A DNA stretch of 64,000 nucleotides from Bacteroides sp. (GCA_014801875.1 JAAVDJ010000040.1:1-64000), one strand, 5' to 3'; shown: positions 27,401 to 36,824, counted from the stretch's first letter. Translations and numbers: made by a program. Notes: a model not told the origin generated them from the sequence alone.

Positions 27401-29439
27401 TCACCGCGTGCCACGGCATCCCCCTCGAGAGGATCATAATAGTCTCTTCCTGCAGCCTTCTCAGCTTCGATCACTTCTTTAGGAAGCCATCCCATTATGA
27501 GACTTTCCGCCATGTAGAGTTCATCCCATGATTTCATCGTCGCACGCAAGTCATAGAGTCCGTTCGCGTATGCCTCCGGAGAGCAGAGACTCTTCAGACA
27601 TTGGGTTCGATTCCCGGCTTCATCGAATATGTCATCGAAGTGGATGTATAGTGTATTATATTTCGAGAGGAGACAGAACATGGCATGACGTGCCCGCTCG
27701 CGGTAATAGAGCCAGTCCTCATTCGTATCAGGGGTGTACAATGCATCCCCCTCATAGTTAAAGTAGCCGTTAAGGGAGCCTCCCTCTATATGCACTTTTA
27801 TGGGGCTATAGTCTGTCACTGCGCGCTGGCGGTTATTTGTACGCACGATATAGTAGATTATCATGTCAGCCAGATCCTTGTCGCAGTTGATGATATTAAG
27901 GCCCTTGTGGAGGGGAGTGCCGTCGCTGGTATTGTTGAGCGTAATCATGGGCGTTCCCTCGCCGGTGCGTCCCGCAATCCTGAATTCCGAGCCGTCTGCG
28001 GGTTCCTCATCAAGCATCACATACAGCACTGTGCCGTTATCCGTCACTATACCGGTCGGGTTATTGACATCACCATGAGCCTGAACGCCGGCAAGCCCTG
28101 CGGCGCCTCCACTCTCAGAGAAAGGCTCTGCCAACATAACGCGCAGCTTGCGAGCATGCTCGCTGTCCCACTGGTTGCCGTTATAGGGATCTGTCTCCGA
28201 CCAGTCGCCGGTGCGAATCTTCGTCACCATCGGGCGCAATGGCTCGGGAAGAGCCAGCACATTAGGATCTGTGGCAAATAGACTGGGATTCATTGATGCA
28301 TATTTAGGAGTTAGCTCCGTGCAGGCAGCATCAGTAAATATGGCAGCCAAGGCAGTCTCAATGGTATATTTCTTGAAACTGTCCCACGTCTCTCTTTTTT
28401 TGGCTATGACCTCGGGTGTATATTCTGAAGCCTCTTCAAAATGCCAGATAGATGCATTCGACGTTACCTGCCAGCCTACGACTACCTTCTGCATGTCCTC
28501 ATGGGCGTAAGTATAGTCGTTATTCTCGTTGTCGGGCACGAAAGTGCTAAGAGCGGAGAATCCAAAACCGTAAGGTTTTTTATTGAACTGCAGAACGGAT
28601 GTCTCCTGATCAGGCACATACGAATCACTCAGCGTCCATCCCTGACTTGCCTGACAGGAGCTTGTCACGAGTTTTCCTGTCTCATAGTGACGCAGGGCAT
28701 AACCCTCTCCGGAGGGATTCGTCTCAACAATCCATACCATCGAGGAATCACTGCCGTCAGTATCTGAACCTACAATTCGGTTCCCATTGGGAGCCATATA
28801 ATGACCGTAGGAATAATTGCGCAGGCGGTAAGCCTTTCCGGGCTTAATCTCGCTGACACATGATGCCCAGTTCTTTTTCTGTGAGGCAATCATGTCTGAA
28901 GTGATGGAAGTCTGATCAACGAGATTCCATCTTGTATTGACAGAATTTGTGTTCCATCCTACGATTTTCCTGCTGTCGTTCTCATGAGCGAAACCGTGAG
29001 TTCCCTCATCATCTGTTTTGCCATATCCGTTGAGGGTATGGATAAAGAAAGCATCGCCATCAGGAATGAATGTCAGCACCACCTTGTCCTTATCCGGGGT
29101 GATGGTAAACTCCGACTGCCAGGCTGTGGAGCGTTTCCTGGAACTCGTCATATAGTAGCCGGTCTTATAGTTGCGCATATAGAAGCCACCGTCAGGAGCG
29201 GCTTCCGCCAGCCATAATTGGGAATCATCGGCTTCATCAATATCCGCAGCGGCGATATCACCGCTTCCGGCAGCCTTCATGGCGTGATTGTAGCCGACAT
29301 TTACAATACGGTAGAGGTGTCCGTCAATCGGCACATTTCCCCTCGTGGCAGCAGCCTCGCTTCTAACAGCCTTTACAACTGCTCCCACGGCGCAGAGTCC
29401 GAAAAAGACGATCAGAAATGTAAAAAATCGTTGTTTCAT
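24475..29439 (-). CDS. Giant secreted M60/enhancin-like metallopeptidase
   Basis: The 1654-residue protein has a signal peptide (1-about 24). Several ricin/trefoil-like lectin repeats (each with a YRLRNYSYGHYM-like strand) fill roughly residues 35-350. The catalytic M60-like gluzincin domain carries HEMGH near residue 731 and a downstream glutamate (CTEESNN, about 18 residues later). Later regions include another lectin-like block (about 1130-1240), a coiled helical stretch, and a discoidin/F5-8-like beta-sandwich (about 1430-1560). The C-terminus (IYDLNG...GIYIINGRK) is a type IX secretion sorting tail. M60 enzymes attack O-glycosylated mucins, so this probably degrades host mucin at the cell surface. 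The gene stands alone in a divergent arrangement with the GH13 gene about 590 bp away. Confidence 0.9.
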   Translation of the reverse strand: MKQRFFTFLIVFFGLCAVGAVVKAVRSEAAATRGNVPIDGHLYRIVNVGYNHAMKAAGSGDIAAADIDEADDSQLWLAEAAPDGGFYMRNYKTGYYMTSSRKRSTAWQSEFTITPDKDKVVLTFIPDGDAFFIHTLNGYGKTDDEGTHGFAHENDSRKIVGWNTNSVNTRWNLVDQTSITSDMIASQKKNWASCVSEIKPGKAYRLRNYSYGHYMAPNGNRIVGSDTDGSDSSMVWIVETNPSGEGYALRHYETGKLVTSSCQASQGWTLSDSYVPDQETSVLQFNKKPYGFGFSALSTFVPDNENNDYTYAHEDMQKVVVGWQVTSNASIWHFEEASEYTPEVIAKKRETWDSFKKYTIETALAAIFTDAACTELTPKYASMNPSLFATDPNVLALPEPLRPMVTKIRTGDWSETDPYNGNQWDSEHARKLRVMLAEPFSESGGAAGLAGVQAHGDVNNPTGIVTDNGTVLYVMLDEEPADGSEFRIAGRTGEGTPMITLNNTSDGTPLHKGLNIINCDKDLADMIIYYIVRTNNRQRAVTDYSPIKVHIEGGSLNGYFNYEGDALYTPDTNEDWLYYRERARHAMFCLLSKYNTLYIHFDDIFDEAGNRTQCLKSLCSPEAYANGLYDLRATMKSWDELYMAESLIMGWLPKEVIEAEKAAGRDYYDPLEGDAVARGDYYKYLNNRHLGISLRECGFMNATWWRTAYNPGTISSIIREFPTGDMWGPAHEMGHLNQGPMNMAGCTEESNNVFSNVALFYRGTHSSRADYPSVQRQRFNAGENFHQHGTWGTTRMWFQLWLYYHCVGHDKRFYPRLFELLRQNPLRRTTAPGHEGEINPMLAKDDLLHFAKMVCMAAGEDLTDFFDAWGFLEVQDGYFIGDYTSYTSYLSEDEIKEWREEIANLAAENNWKKNQSIIFIDDRVGSTRQSYEFDKNKCGSMGGLKDFIEGTPVTGDYSFTISGTTVQVTGGSGGVGFLIHDAAGELIGFANDPVFEVSAEAAEKIRAGEFTFDVVNNDNSVVTVVDAVHAGSLAQRLEAMDILLEKSLEVLNRSDKKGFNPGFLRPEYVTDLQAIYDDVKAKRKEGTITTENNVSLYDALYEKYMEVKDIVVSEENIIPITPGGIYVFTSNLQYPGKGIKANEQGTHLANVAADEVNLDDESQQWVFEPTDEDNYYYIRNVKTNKYIGKAPADKGIVTLESEPVKQLVVFREFAGYSISPEGSDHDSLHDDGYNRLTRWDSTTKGSRWTLTMINGWEDKSALLGLTLIIEKSESILNEAGGVSIDNGVVTGTPLSEYQFITPEMLVDLYNLISESKRILDNDAATTEELKAATEVLTIKYEEVKAAFNRNIDRLTDLVEQTRTLVEEIGDYSEDMLPVELNDDLLYSNAPHTGAGSDMFTTWNVLFDDNTGTIFHSNYDNRDTSDGLDHYIRIELPEAITEPEDMVLSYVTRGGNDSNWYPAEVTLECSIDGEEWETIATLAGELPFLPASRFESSPFSIPVGTHFIRFIVNKNRQSAGNASTKMAGGHCFFALSGLSLDRYKVSCSIDMDTFPYADEDTYKTAVRQLHISSQALERPRYSNPDYDAAYEALLPHYEALRHIYDNRIDNGVDEITLDNALDLENAKIYDLNGLRVRKITKSGIYIINGRKMIVR

Positions 29440-30031
29440 TAAAAAATAATTATAATGTTTAGGAAGTTAATATCCGCATATCTTTGGTTAGGTATTCCTG
29501 TAATTTATCTGTAAAATTAATAATATTTTTTTCATAATACGAATCTTCCTCTTATGCCTGATTTCTATCTGTCAGCATACCAAAATATTACTAATATAAA
29601 AATTTTCAATCACTACCAAAGTCTTCTTCTTCCGGATAATCAGAGAATCCCGCTTTATCTTCCTTACGTTTCAACTCTATAAATTGAATTTTATCAAAAG
29701 GACTTATTTATTTTGCAGTTGTCAGTTGGCTCTACACAACTTATGTTTCATAAGAATAGCTGACTATTATGAGAATCTTCATCTGCGCGATAGACGCATC
29801 CAAGCAGTGATTCACATTGTTCAGTAGGGGAGGATAGGTTGATAAGAGCTTTTTTTTGAGAGAATATTTTTATGTATGGATTTTGATTGCCCTATAAACT
29901 GTGGATTGATTTATAGTTGTTTATCTTTTGAATTGTTATGATTGGAATATGATGCTATAGGATTGAGCGGAAAGTTGGGGTAATTTTGCCGGCGAAGTCA
30001 AATGGCGACTTCCAAGATAAAATAAATAAAC
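29440..30031. other. Divergent intergenic region between M60 peptidase and GH13 genes
   Basis: About 590 bp of AT-rich DNA separate two divergently transcribed secreted-enzyme genes. A TAATTTTG -7 element at 29981-29988 faces the GH13 gene, but no TTTG stands at the right spacing. On the minus side only imperfect -7 candidates (TAATTTTA) are visible. No reading frame with coding character was found. Confidence 0.5.
29981..29988 (+). promoter_or_regulatory. -7 element upstream of the secreted GH13 gene
   Basis: TAATTTTG matches the Bacteroidetes -7 consensus, 43 bp before the start codon. The -33 position lacks TTTG, which may indicate activator dependence. Confidence 0.45.
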
Positions 30032-31459
30032 ATGAATGCTATTCTAAAAAATATCGGTCGCGCAGCAGCGACCCTCCTGATTGCCTCAACTTCTCTATTC
30101 AACAATCCTATTTTCGCTGCAGAGGAAAGGATACCGGAAAATAGGGTGATATATGAAGTGTTTGTCCGGAATTTCTCTCCCGAAGGAAATTTGAAAGGGG
30201 TGGAGGCTCAGATTCCCAGACTTAAGGAATTGGGTGTGGATGTGGTGTGGCTCATGCCTATCTATAAACTTGGTGATGTCGGGAAGTGGGGTCCCTATTC
30301 AAGTCCTTATGCAATCAAGGATTATACTGCTATCGATCCCGATAATGGCACAGAACAGGATTTGCGTGATCTCGTGAAGACCATTCATGACAATGGCATG
30401 GAAATATGGTTCGACTGGGTGGGTAACCATACTGCTATGGATAACAAATGGGTGACTACCAATCCGGAGTTCTACACTCATAAAGATGGTGATTTCGTTC
30501 ATCCTTTCGGAGGAGCCTGGAAAGATGTCTATGAACTTGACCGCAATAATGAGGCCATGCAGGACGAGATGGTCAAAAGTATGCAATATTGGGTTGACAA
30601 CTTTGATATTGACGGTTTCCGTTGCGACTATGCTTCCGGCCCGAGTCCGGAATTATGGCGCAAGACCTCCGAGCGTGTGCTGAAAGATGGCAAACGTGTG
30701 GCTTGGCTTGCAGAAGACAGCAGCCTCCCTTCACTCGTGCAGAAAGGGTATTTCGATTATGATTATTGCTGGGATTTTCAGGAAAAGGTCCTCAAGAAAT
30801 TTGCAGCCGAGCCTGATCTCGCCAAACTACGTGCCGCCTGCGACATGCTTGCCAACCAGGGCCTCACGGAAGGGGAGACCAAAGAACCTCTCACTCCCGG
30901 TGTGAATCCTTTCGAGGGGAGGTCAAGAATGGTGTATCTTTCTAACCATGACGTGGTGCAGGATCAGGGTGGCACGGAGGATATACTCTATCATAAATAC
31001 TTGCGTCCTTTGACTGTTCTTCAGTTTACCGTTTACGGTATGCCGCTGATATATAATGGTCAGGAAATTCAATACAAGTCAGGAAAACCGGTTTCAGTAG
31101 CGGAGAAGACACCTATCGACTGGAGCAATCCTGACACGTCAATGACCGACCTCATCAAGAAACTCACTAACCTGAAACACACCAGCAAAGCGCTCCGCAC
31201 AGGTAAACAGGCAGGCTCATTGACCAACCTCTCCACCACAGCAGACGATTCCGTATATGCATATATGCGCAGTTTCGATGGTGAAAACGTGGTTGTTGCT
31301 TTAAATTTCAGCGACCAGGAAAAGACATTCAATATTCCGGCGGGACTGCCGGAAGGAAGATATACTGACGTGATGTCAGGGAAAACCTTAGAATTTTCAG
31401 AGAAAGTTAATATCACTGTTGCTCCTCTTGACGCAGCGATTTTCGTAGCAGCCGAGTAG
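30032..31459 (+). CDS. Secreted GH13 alpha-amylase family enzyme
   Basis: This 475-residue protein has a signal peptide (1-31, ending IFAAEE) without a lipobox, so it is probably periplasmic. It is a (beta/alpha)8 glycoside hydrolase of family 13. The four conserved regions are visible: DWVGNHT (region I, about 130), GFRCDYASG with the nucleophile Asp near 199 (II), WLAEDS with the acid/base Glu near 228 (III), and LSNHDVVQDQ with the transition-state Asp near 306 (IV). A C-terminal beta-sandwich of about 85 residues completes it. It likely cleaves imported maltooligosaccharides, working with the starch locus 2 kb downstream. A strong terminator separates it from the regulator gene. It shares the short GH13 form of the SusG-like gene at 40.1 kb. 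Confidence 0.92.
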   Translation: MNAILKNIGRAAATLLIASTSLFNNPIFAAEERIPENRVIYEVFVRNFSPEGNLKGVEAQIPRLKELGVDVVWLMPIYKLGDVGKWGPYSSPYAIKDYTAIDPDNGTEQDLRDLVKTIHDNGMEIWFDWVGNHTAMDNKWVTTNPEFYTHKDGDFVHPFGGAWKDVYELDRNNEAMQDEMVKSMQYWVDNFDIDGFRCDYASGPSPELWRKTSERVLKDGKRVAWLAEDSSLPSLVQKGYFDYDYCWDFQEKVLKKFAAEPDLAKLRAACDMLANQGLTEGETKEPLTPGVNPFEGRSRMVYLSNHDVVQDQGGTEDILYHKYLRPLTVLQFTVYGMPLIYNGQEIQYKSGKPVSVAEKTPIDWSNPDTSMTDLIKKLTNLKHTSKALRTGKQAGSLTNLSTTADDSVYAYMRSFDGENVVVALNFSDQEKTFNIPAGLPEGRYTDVMSGKTLEFSEKVNITVAPLDAAIFVAAE

Positions 31460-31543
31460 GTTTAAGGGGAATATGACATCTCCCTAAACATGTAAGAATT
31501 GGAAAAAATGTAAGAATTGAGTTAAGTAGTGTAGTGAAATATG

Positions 31544-31594
31544 CAAACGCAGCCGCAAAAAAGGAGATGTCTTGCGGTTGCGTTTGTTTTTTTT
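31544..31594 (+). terminator. Intrinsic terminator after the secreted GH13 gene
   Basis: A 15-bp stem (CAAACGCAGCCGCAA with TTGCGGTTGCGTTTG, one G-T wobble) and a 13-nt loop are followed by eight T residues. The TTTG at the edge of the T-tract also fits the -33 element of the next promoter. Confidence 0.88.
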
Positions 31595-31614
31595 GTTTTT
31601 TATTCATAACTTTA
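31583..31614 (+). promoter_or_regulatory. Promoter of the DUF6377-type regulator
   Basis: TTTG at 31583-31586 and TAACTTTA at 31607-31614 are spaced by 20 bp; the -7 element matches seven of eight positions. The predicted transcript would begin near 31622 and have a leader of about 230 nt. Confidence 0.6.
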
Positions 31615-31648
31615 CGCTAAATTAGTGAACGTAATTTTTCCTAATGAA

Positions 31649-31796
31649 GTTGTTTAAACTTTTTCTTTGTCAGGATTTACCCGGATTTCGGAGATGAAAA
31701 AACATCCCGAAATATGGCTGAAGACACGGGCAAAGAGGTCTCCAGTTTAAAGAAATTCTTATAAAAGTCAACAAGCCCGTAAAAAGTTTAAACGAC
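31649..31796 (+). ncRNA. Candidate three-way-junction leader RNA
   Basis: The 148-nt stretch between the promoter and the regulator gene can form three nested helices. An outer 16-bp stem pairs 31649-31664 with 31781-31796 (one G-U). A first inner hairpin pairs 31685-31696 with 31703-31713 (11 bp, one bulged A, A6 loop). A second inner stem pairs ACGGGC at 31726-31731 with GCCCGT at 31775-31780 and stacks directly on the outer stem. This looks like a structured leader, cis-regulator or small RNA. No known riboswitch class was recognised. A covariation analysis on homologous loci would decide it. Confidence 0.45.
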
Positions 31797-31854
31797 ATCA
31801 ATTAAGGCTAACCTATGAAGTTTTAATAACTTCTATAAAATCATAAATATCTTG

Positions 31855-33588
31855 ATGAAATACTCAGACTCAATAAAGACATATCTAATATTGCTCATAC
31901 TTATATCGGTATTTATCGGTTGTCGTCGGTCAAACGTCGATGACGACTCCTCCCTTCAGACGCTTTATCAGAACCTCGACAGGGAGATTGCGGGGTGTGA
32001 GGTCTACGACAATAAAAAAGAGGAGCGTATTGCTGAATTGAGAAGAGGATTCAATGTGGAAAAGGATGCTGCAAAGCAGACAGAGATATTGAAATATCTT
32101 GCGTATGAATTCAATAGCTACAATGCGGATTCTGCTCTATATTATGTTGAAAAATGCCTGAAACATCCCTATATACAAGGTAATGAACAAGAGACGCTCA
32201 GCCTTATCATTCGTAAGGCTGACATATTCGCGCATGCCGGTCTTTTCCCTGATGCACTCGAGACTCTCGGCAATTTATCCCGCACGGATATTCCTGACAA
32301 TCTTCTTGAAGATTATTATGCCACGTATTGTGTTATCTATCAATATCTCAGTGAATATACGGCTGAACATGGAAGATCTACGGATTATGAACACATGCGG
32401 ACGATTTATGCCGATTCCCTGAGACAAGTAACTCGCCCGGGTTCTTTCAACGATTTGATATATGTCATGACTGAAAAGGCAAGGAAAGGGGAGGAGGAGG
32501 CTGCCATTTCAGCCTTGAAGAATGAACTTTCCAAATATCAACCGGGAATGAGGGAATATTCCATTCTCGCTTCTACTCTGGCATATATCAATAAAACCGT
32601 AGGCAACGATGCGGAATACAAAAGGAATATCACAATGAGTGCTATCTCGGATGTAAAGGGGTCTGTAAAGGAGAATATGTCTTTCAGGGAGATGGCCACC
32701 ATGATGTTTGAGGATGGGGATGTTGACCACGCCAACTATTATCTGAAGAAAAGCATCGCGGACGCCAATTTCTACTCTGCTTTTATGCGCAACGCACAGT
32801 CAAGCAAGATGCTCCCGGTTATTGATGAAGCTTACTCCTCAAGGCAGAAACAGCTCACCTCGCGCCTGCGCACGATGATGTGGTGCAGTATAATCCTGTC
32901 TGCCATTCTAATAGTGACGGTCTTTTTTATCCTTAAGCAGTTCAGAAAATTGAGAGAGGCAAACAGAAAGATCCGCCATGCCAACGAAGAGTTGTCGGAT
33001 TTATCCAATAAACTTAAGGAAAGTGTCAATCAACTTGCGGAGATGAACACCCGTCTCGGAGAGACCAACAATGAGCTTGCCGATAAAAATTCTGAACTTG
33101 CCGATAAGAACAGGCTTCTCCTTGAATCTAACAGAACAAAGGAGCAATATGCCGGTCTATTCATGGAATACTGCTCCTCGGCTATCTCTTCTCTATCCTC
33201 CTATCAGAAATCTCTCAAGGTTTTGGCCGCACAAGGTGGGAATCGTGCTACCCTCATGAAGAAACTTGATTCATCCGAAATATCCGATGAGATGCTTAAA
33301 AGATTCTATGGACTGTATGATGAGGCAATACTCCAGCTTTATCCCGATTTTGTGAAGAAATTCAACACTCTCCTGCTCCCTGAGGAGAGGGTGGCGCTCA
33401 AATCCGGTGAGCTTCTGAATACCGAACTACGTCTCTACGCATTGATCAGGATGGGTATTGATGACAGCGCCAAGATTGCCCGATTCCTGCGCTGCTCCAT
33501 ATCCACGGTTTATACCTACAGGTCGAAAATGAAAAAGCGCGCTTTGCGTCCGGAGACGTTCGAAGAGGATGTCAAGGAGATTTCATGA
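31855..33588 (+). CDS. DUF6377-type membrane-bound regulator of the starch locus
   Basis: From the ATG at 31855 the protein has 577 residues. A hydrophobic N-terminus ending in FIGCRR could be a lipoprotein signal or membrane anchor. About 300 residues of tetratricopeptide-like helices follow, then one transmembrane helix (about 340-360, WCSIILSAILIVTVFFIL), a coiled coil with repeated ELADKN units (about 375-430), and a C-terminal domain ending in a helix-turn-helix (DSAKIARFLRCSISTVYTYRSKMKKR). This architecture matches DUF6377/SusR-like regulators: the periplasmic TPR part senses an oligosaccharide and the cytoplasmic HTH controls the adjacent SusCD genes. Its position directly upstream of SusC supports control of the starch locus. 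Confidence 0.82.
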   Translation: MKYSDSIKTYLILLILISVFIGCRRSNVDDDSSLQTLYQNLDREIAGCEVYDNKKEERIAELRRGFNVEKDAAKQTEILKYLAYEFNSYNADSALYYVEKCLKHPYIQGNEQETLSLIIRKADIFAHAGLFPDALETLGNLSRTDIPDNLLEDYYATYCVIYQYLSEYTAEHGRSTDYEHMRTIYADSLRQVTRPGSFNDLIYVMTEKARKGEEEAAISALKNELSKYQPGMREYSILASTLAYINKTVGNDAEYKRNITMSAISDVKGSVKENMSFREMATMMFEDGDVDHANYYLKKSIADANFYSAFMRNAQSSKMLPVIDEAYSSRQKQLTSRLRTMMWCSIILSAILIVTVFFILKQFRKLREANRKIRHANEELSDLSNKLKESVNQLAEMNTRLGETNNELADKNSELADKNRLLLESNRTKEQYAGLFMEYCSSAISSLSSYQKSLKVLAAQGGNRATLMKKLDSSEISDEMLKRFYGLYDEAILQLYPDFVKKFNTLLLPEERVALKSGELLNTELRLYALIRMGIDDSAKIARFLRCSISTVYTYRSKMKKRALRPETFEEDVKEIS

Positions 33589-33860
33589 TCGGAAAACAGC
33601 GTTTTTTACCCTCCGAACCTCTTTGGAAATTATTGATTTCAAGGTCTTATTTATATAATTATATGTCTAATTAATAATTAATTATCTCTTTGATATGTTT
33701 TGATTTTGATTTGATGCACTTGATAATAGGAAAAATCTTGCTGAACTTTGCCTTCGGATAATACAGACGGCTGCATCTTCCACACTTCCACAAGAACCAT
33801 GCCGCCCGTCATGCTGCCTATCATCAAAGTGAAAACTCATCACAATTAAAACATACAATA

Positions 33861-36824
33861 ATGAAAAGAAAACCATGGAATTTTCAGAGGGCGCTTCAGA
33901 CATTGGTCTGGATGATCGCTCTTCTGGCTGTCCCGGCCGCCTCGGCTCAGACATTAAATGTCTCGGGAAAAGTGACCGATCCCAACGGTGAGGAACTCAT
34001 CGGAGTTACCGTCTCTGTAAAAGGGATACAGTCAATCGCCACCTCTACTGACGTCGAGGGGCACTACACTCTCAAGGATGTGCCTTCCGATGGCACACTC
34101 ATCTTCAGTTATGTCGGTTTCGGCACTGTGGAAAAAGCCGTGAAAGGGCAATCTGTTGTAGATGCCGTAATGAAGGAAGATGCTGAAATCCTCGGTGAAG
34201 TCGTAGTAGTCGGCTACGGTTCTTTGAGCCGTAAAGAGGTGTCAAGCTCCATCGTTCAGGTAAACCGTGATGATTTCCAGAAAGGCGCTATGAACAACCC
34301 TATGGAAATGCTTACCGGTAAGGTTGCGGGTCTCAACGTTTCAACCACGGCAGCTGCTAACCCTAATGGCTCGGCAGATTTGCAGGTGCGTGGTGCGACA
34401 TCGCTCAGCGCAGGCAATGGTCCTCTTATCGTGATTGACGGTGTCCCCGGAGGCGACATCCGCACAATCGCTCCTCAGGATATCGAATCAATGTCAGTGC
34501 TCAAGGATGCGGCGTCCGCTTCAATCTACGGTACACGTGGTGCGAATGGCGTTATCCTTATCACAACCAAGAAAGGCACAGGGGAAGCTGGGCTGCCTGT
34601 CGTAACATACGACTCTTATGCAGCAGTGGCTTTTGCCAAAGACAAACCTGAGGTGCTTTCTCCCTACGAATGGCGTCTGGCACGCCGCGGTAACGACTAC
34701 GGCGCAAGCACTGACTGGTATGACCTCATCACCCGCAAGGCTTCCTATGACACTAACCAATACGTAGGTATCGACGGCTCGCTCCCCAACGGTGGTTACT
34801 ATACGGCTTCTCTTAACTATAAAAATGCAAACGGCCTTGACATCGTGAGCAAGCGCGAGGAATTCGGCGGACGTGCCGTAGTCTCTGCCAACACATTGGC
34901 CAACCATCTCCGCATCACAGCCTCCCTCAATGCCCGCAAGGTAAAGGAGAAATGGGGCGACGACGGAATGTTTGACACTGCTCTCGGAATGAACCCGACA
35001 ATTCCCGTATTCAATGAAGACGGCTCATACTATCAGCCCACTTCACCTACAGACATCAAGAACCCTGTGCAGCAGCTCAAGGTGAACACCTCTGAAGGTA
35101 ACCGCACTTATCTTCTCGGCACGACTGACGTCAAATATAACATCTGGAGCAATGAGAAACACAGTGTGAGCACCACTCTCTCTTATTCATACAACTACAA
35201 TGACCTCAAGAGCGACTACTACACACCGACCACTTCCGGCGAATCTTATTGGGGTGGTTATGCAGGTCGCGCTTCAATGCAATACCAGAAATGGTGGACA
35301 AACCGTGTGGAATGGATTGGAAACTATAGCTTCACATCCGACGACCATGAAGTGAAGTTTGTGGGAGGTTACTCCTTCGAACGCAGCAACTGGGAGCAGA
35401 TGTTCATGCAGAACAACGACTTCACATTCGACAAACCTCTCTGGAACGGTATCGGTTCCGGCTCATGGCTCGGCGATGGAAAAGCTCAGATGTATGGCGG
35501 TAAGAGTGAATCTTCTCTCGTAGGTTTCTTCGGCCGTGTCAACTATTCATGGAAGGGGATGATCATGGCGGCTGCCTCAATCCGCCACGAAGGTTCCACT
35601 AAATTCGGTACTGACAAGAAATGGGGTTCATTCCCTTCAATATCCGTCGCATGGGAAATGTCGCAGGCTCCCTTCCTTCGTGATTACGTGCAGGTTGTTC
35701 AGAGCCTTAAGCCGAGGGTCTCTTATGGTGTGACAGGCCGAAGCGATTTTGATGCCTACAAGTCTCTCGCAACTTATTCTCCCAACGGCACATACTTTAT
35801 CGACGGGTCATGGGTGACCGGATATCGTCCTTCAAACAACGCTAACCCCGATCTCGGTTGGGAGAAGCTTTCAAGTTTGAATATCGGTGTTGACTTCCAG
35901 CTTTTCAACCGTCTTTACGGTTCTATCGAATATTTCGACCGTCGTTCGCAGGATCTCCTCTACAACTATACCGCACCCCAGCCCCCTTACGTTTATCCTG
36001 AAATTCTCGTAAATGTCGGCACTACGAAAAACACCGGTATTGAGCTTGCCCTTAATGCTGATGTGGTCATGAACCAACCTGTCACATGGTCTACCGGTAT
36101 CAACTATTCATATGGCACAACAAAGCTCACCAAGCTTTCGAACTCTGTCTATCAGGCTTCCTATCTTGACCTTTACCAGAAACCGGGTGTCGGCACAAGC
36201 GAATATTTCTTCCGTGTGGAGCAGGGTGGAAAGATCGGTCAGTTCTGGGGATATGAATATGCAGGTGTTGATGAAAACCATAATATGCTTGTCTATACAG
36301 CTGATGGTGAGAAAATCCCCGCAGCGGCAGCTGACCCTAAAGACAAACGCTATATCGGCGACGGTGCTCCCAAGCATTTCCTCACATGGAACAACACCAT
36401 CAAATGGAAAAACTTCGATCTCAGCCTTATGTTCAACGGCGCGTTCGGTTACCAGATTTTCAATATGCGCAGATACGGCATGGGTCTTAAAGGTAGCGGT
36501 AGCGACAACGTTCTGCGTAGCACATACCTCAAGGATCGTGATGTTTGGTCAGGCGGTGGCGTGATTTCATCATACTTCCTTGAAAACGGCGACTACTTCA
36601 AACTTGAGAACGTTACACTGGGCTATACCGTGCCTGTGCAGAACAAACTTATTGACTCTCTGCGTCTTTACATAGCAGCCAAGAACCTCTTCACCCTCAC
36701 AAGCTATACAGGCACAGATCCTTCGGCTGTCACCTCCACAGGTATCACTCCCGGCATCGATGTCACCTCAGCCTATCCCTCAGCTACTCAGCTGACATTG
36801 GGCGTGACGCTGAAATTCCGTTAA
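33861..36824 (+). CDS. susC: SusC-like TonB-dependent outer-membrane transporter
   Basis: The 987-residue protein has a signal peptide (ending AASAQT). A carboxypeptidase-regulatory-like domain (about 31-110) follows, then a TonB box region and plug domain with the typical DLQVRGATSLSAGNGPLIVIDGVP and SMSVLKDAASASIYGTRGANGVI landmarks in short form, and a 22-strand barrel to the C-terminal TLGVTLKFR. With SusD it forms the pedal-bin complex that imports maltooligosaccharides across the outer membrane. The SusD gene begins 28 bp downstream. It sits in a locus with GH13 and GH97 enzymes, which supports starch or malto-oligosaccharide as substrate. The gene upstream region of about 270 bp shows no clear consensus promoter. 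Confidence 0.95.
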   Translation: MKRKPWNFQRALQTLVWMIALLAVPAASAQTLNVSGKVTDPNGEELIGVTVSVKGIQSIATSTDVEGHYTLKDVPSDGTLIFSYVGFGTVEKAVKGQSVVDAVMKEDAEILGEVVVVGYGSLSRKEVSSSIVQVNRDDFQKGAMNNPMEMLTGKVAGLNVSTTAAANPNGSADLQVRGATSLSAGNGPLIVIDGVPGGDIRTIAPQDIESMSVLKDAASASIYGTRGANGVILITTKKGTGEAGLPVVTYDSYAAVAFAKDKPEVLSPYEWRLARRGNDYGASTDWYDLITRKASYDTNQYVGIDGSLPNGGYYTASLNYKNANGLDIVSKREEFGGRAVVSANTLANHLRITASLNARKVKEKWGDDGMFDTALGMNPTIPVFNEDGSYYQPTSPTDIKNPVQQLKVNTSEGNRTYLLGTTDVKYNIWSNEKHSVSTTLSYSYNYNDLKSDYYTPTTSGESYWGGYAGRASMQYQKWWTNRVEWIGNYSFTSDDHEVKFVGGYSFERSNWEQMFMQNNDFTFDKPLWNGIGSGSWLGDGKAQMYGGKSESSLVGFFGRVNYSWKGMIMAAASIRHEGSTKFGTDKKWGSFPSISVAWEMSQAPFLRDYVQVVQSLKPRVSYGVTGRSDFDAYKSLATYSPNGTYFIDGSWVTGYRPSNNANPDLGWEKLSSLNIGVDFQLFNRLYGSIEYFDRRSQDLLYNYTAPQPPYVYPEILVNVGTTKNTGIELALNADVVMNQPVTWSTGINYSYGTTKLTKLSNSVYQASYLDLYQKPGVGTSEYFFRVEQGGKIGQFWGYEYAGVDENHNMLVYTADGEKIPAAAADPKDKRYIGDGAPKHFLTWNNTIKWKNFDLSLMFNGAFGYQIFNMRRYGMGLKGSGSDNVLRSTYLKDRDVWSGGGVISSYFLENGDYFKLENVTLGYTVPVQNKLIDSLRLYIAAKNLFTLTSYTGTDPSAVTSTGITPGIDVTSAYPSATQLTLGVTLKFR

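Larger units (their letters stand above)
31460..31854 (+). other. Intergenic region holding terminator, promoter and structured leader
   Basis: The 395 bp between the GH13 and regulator genes contain no reading frame of note. They are filled by the terminator, an overlapping promoter and the foldable segment described separately. Confidence 0.6.
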
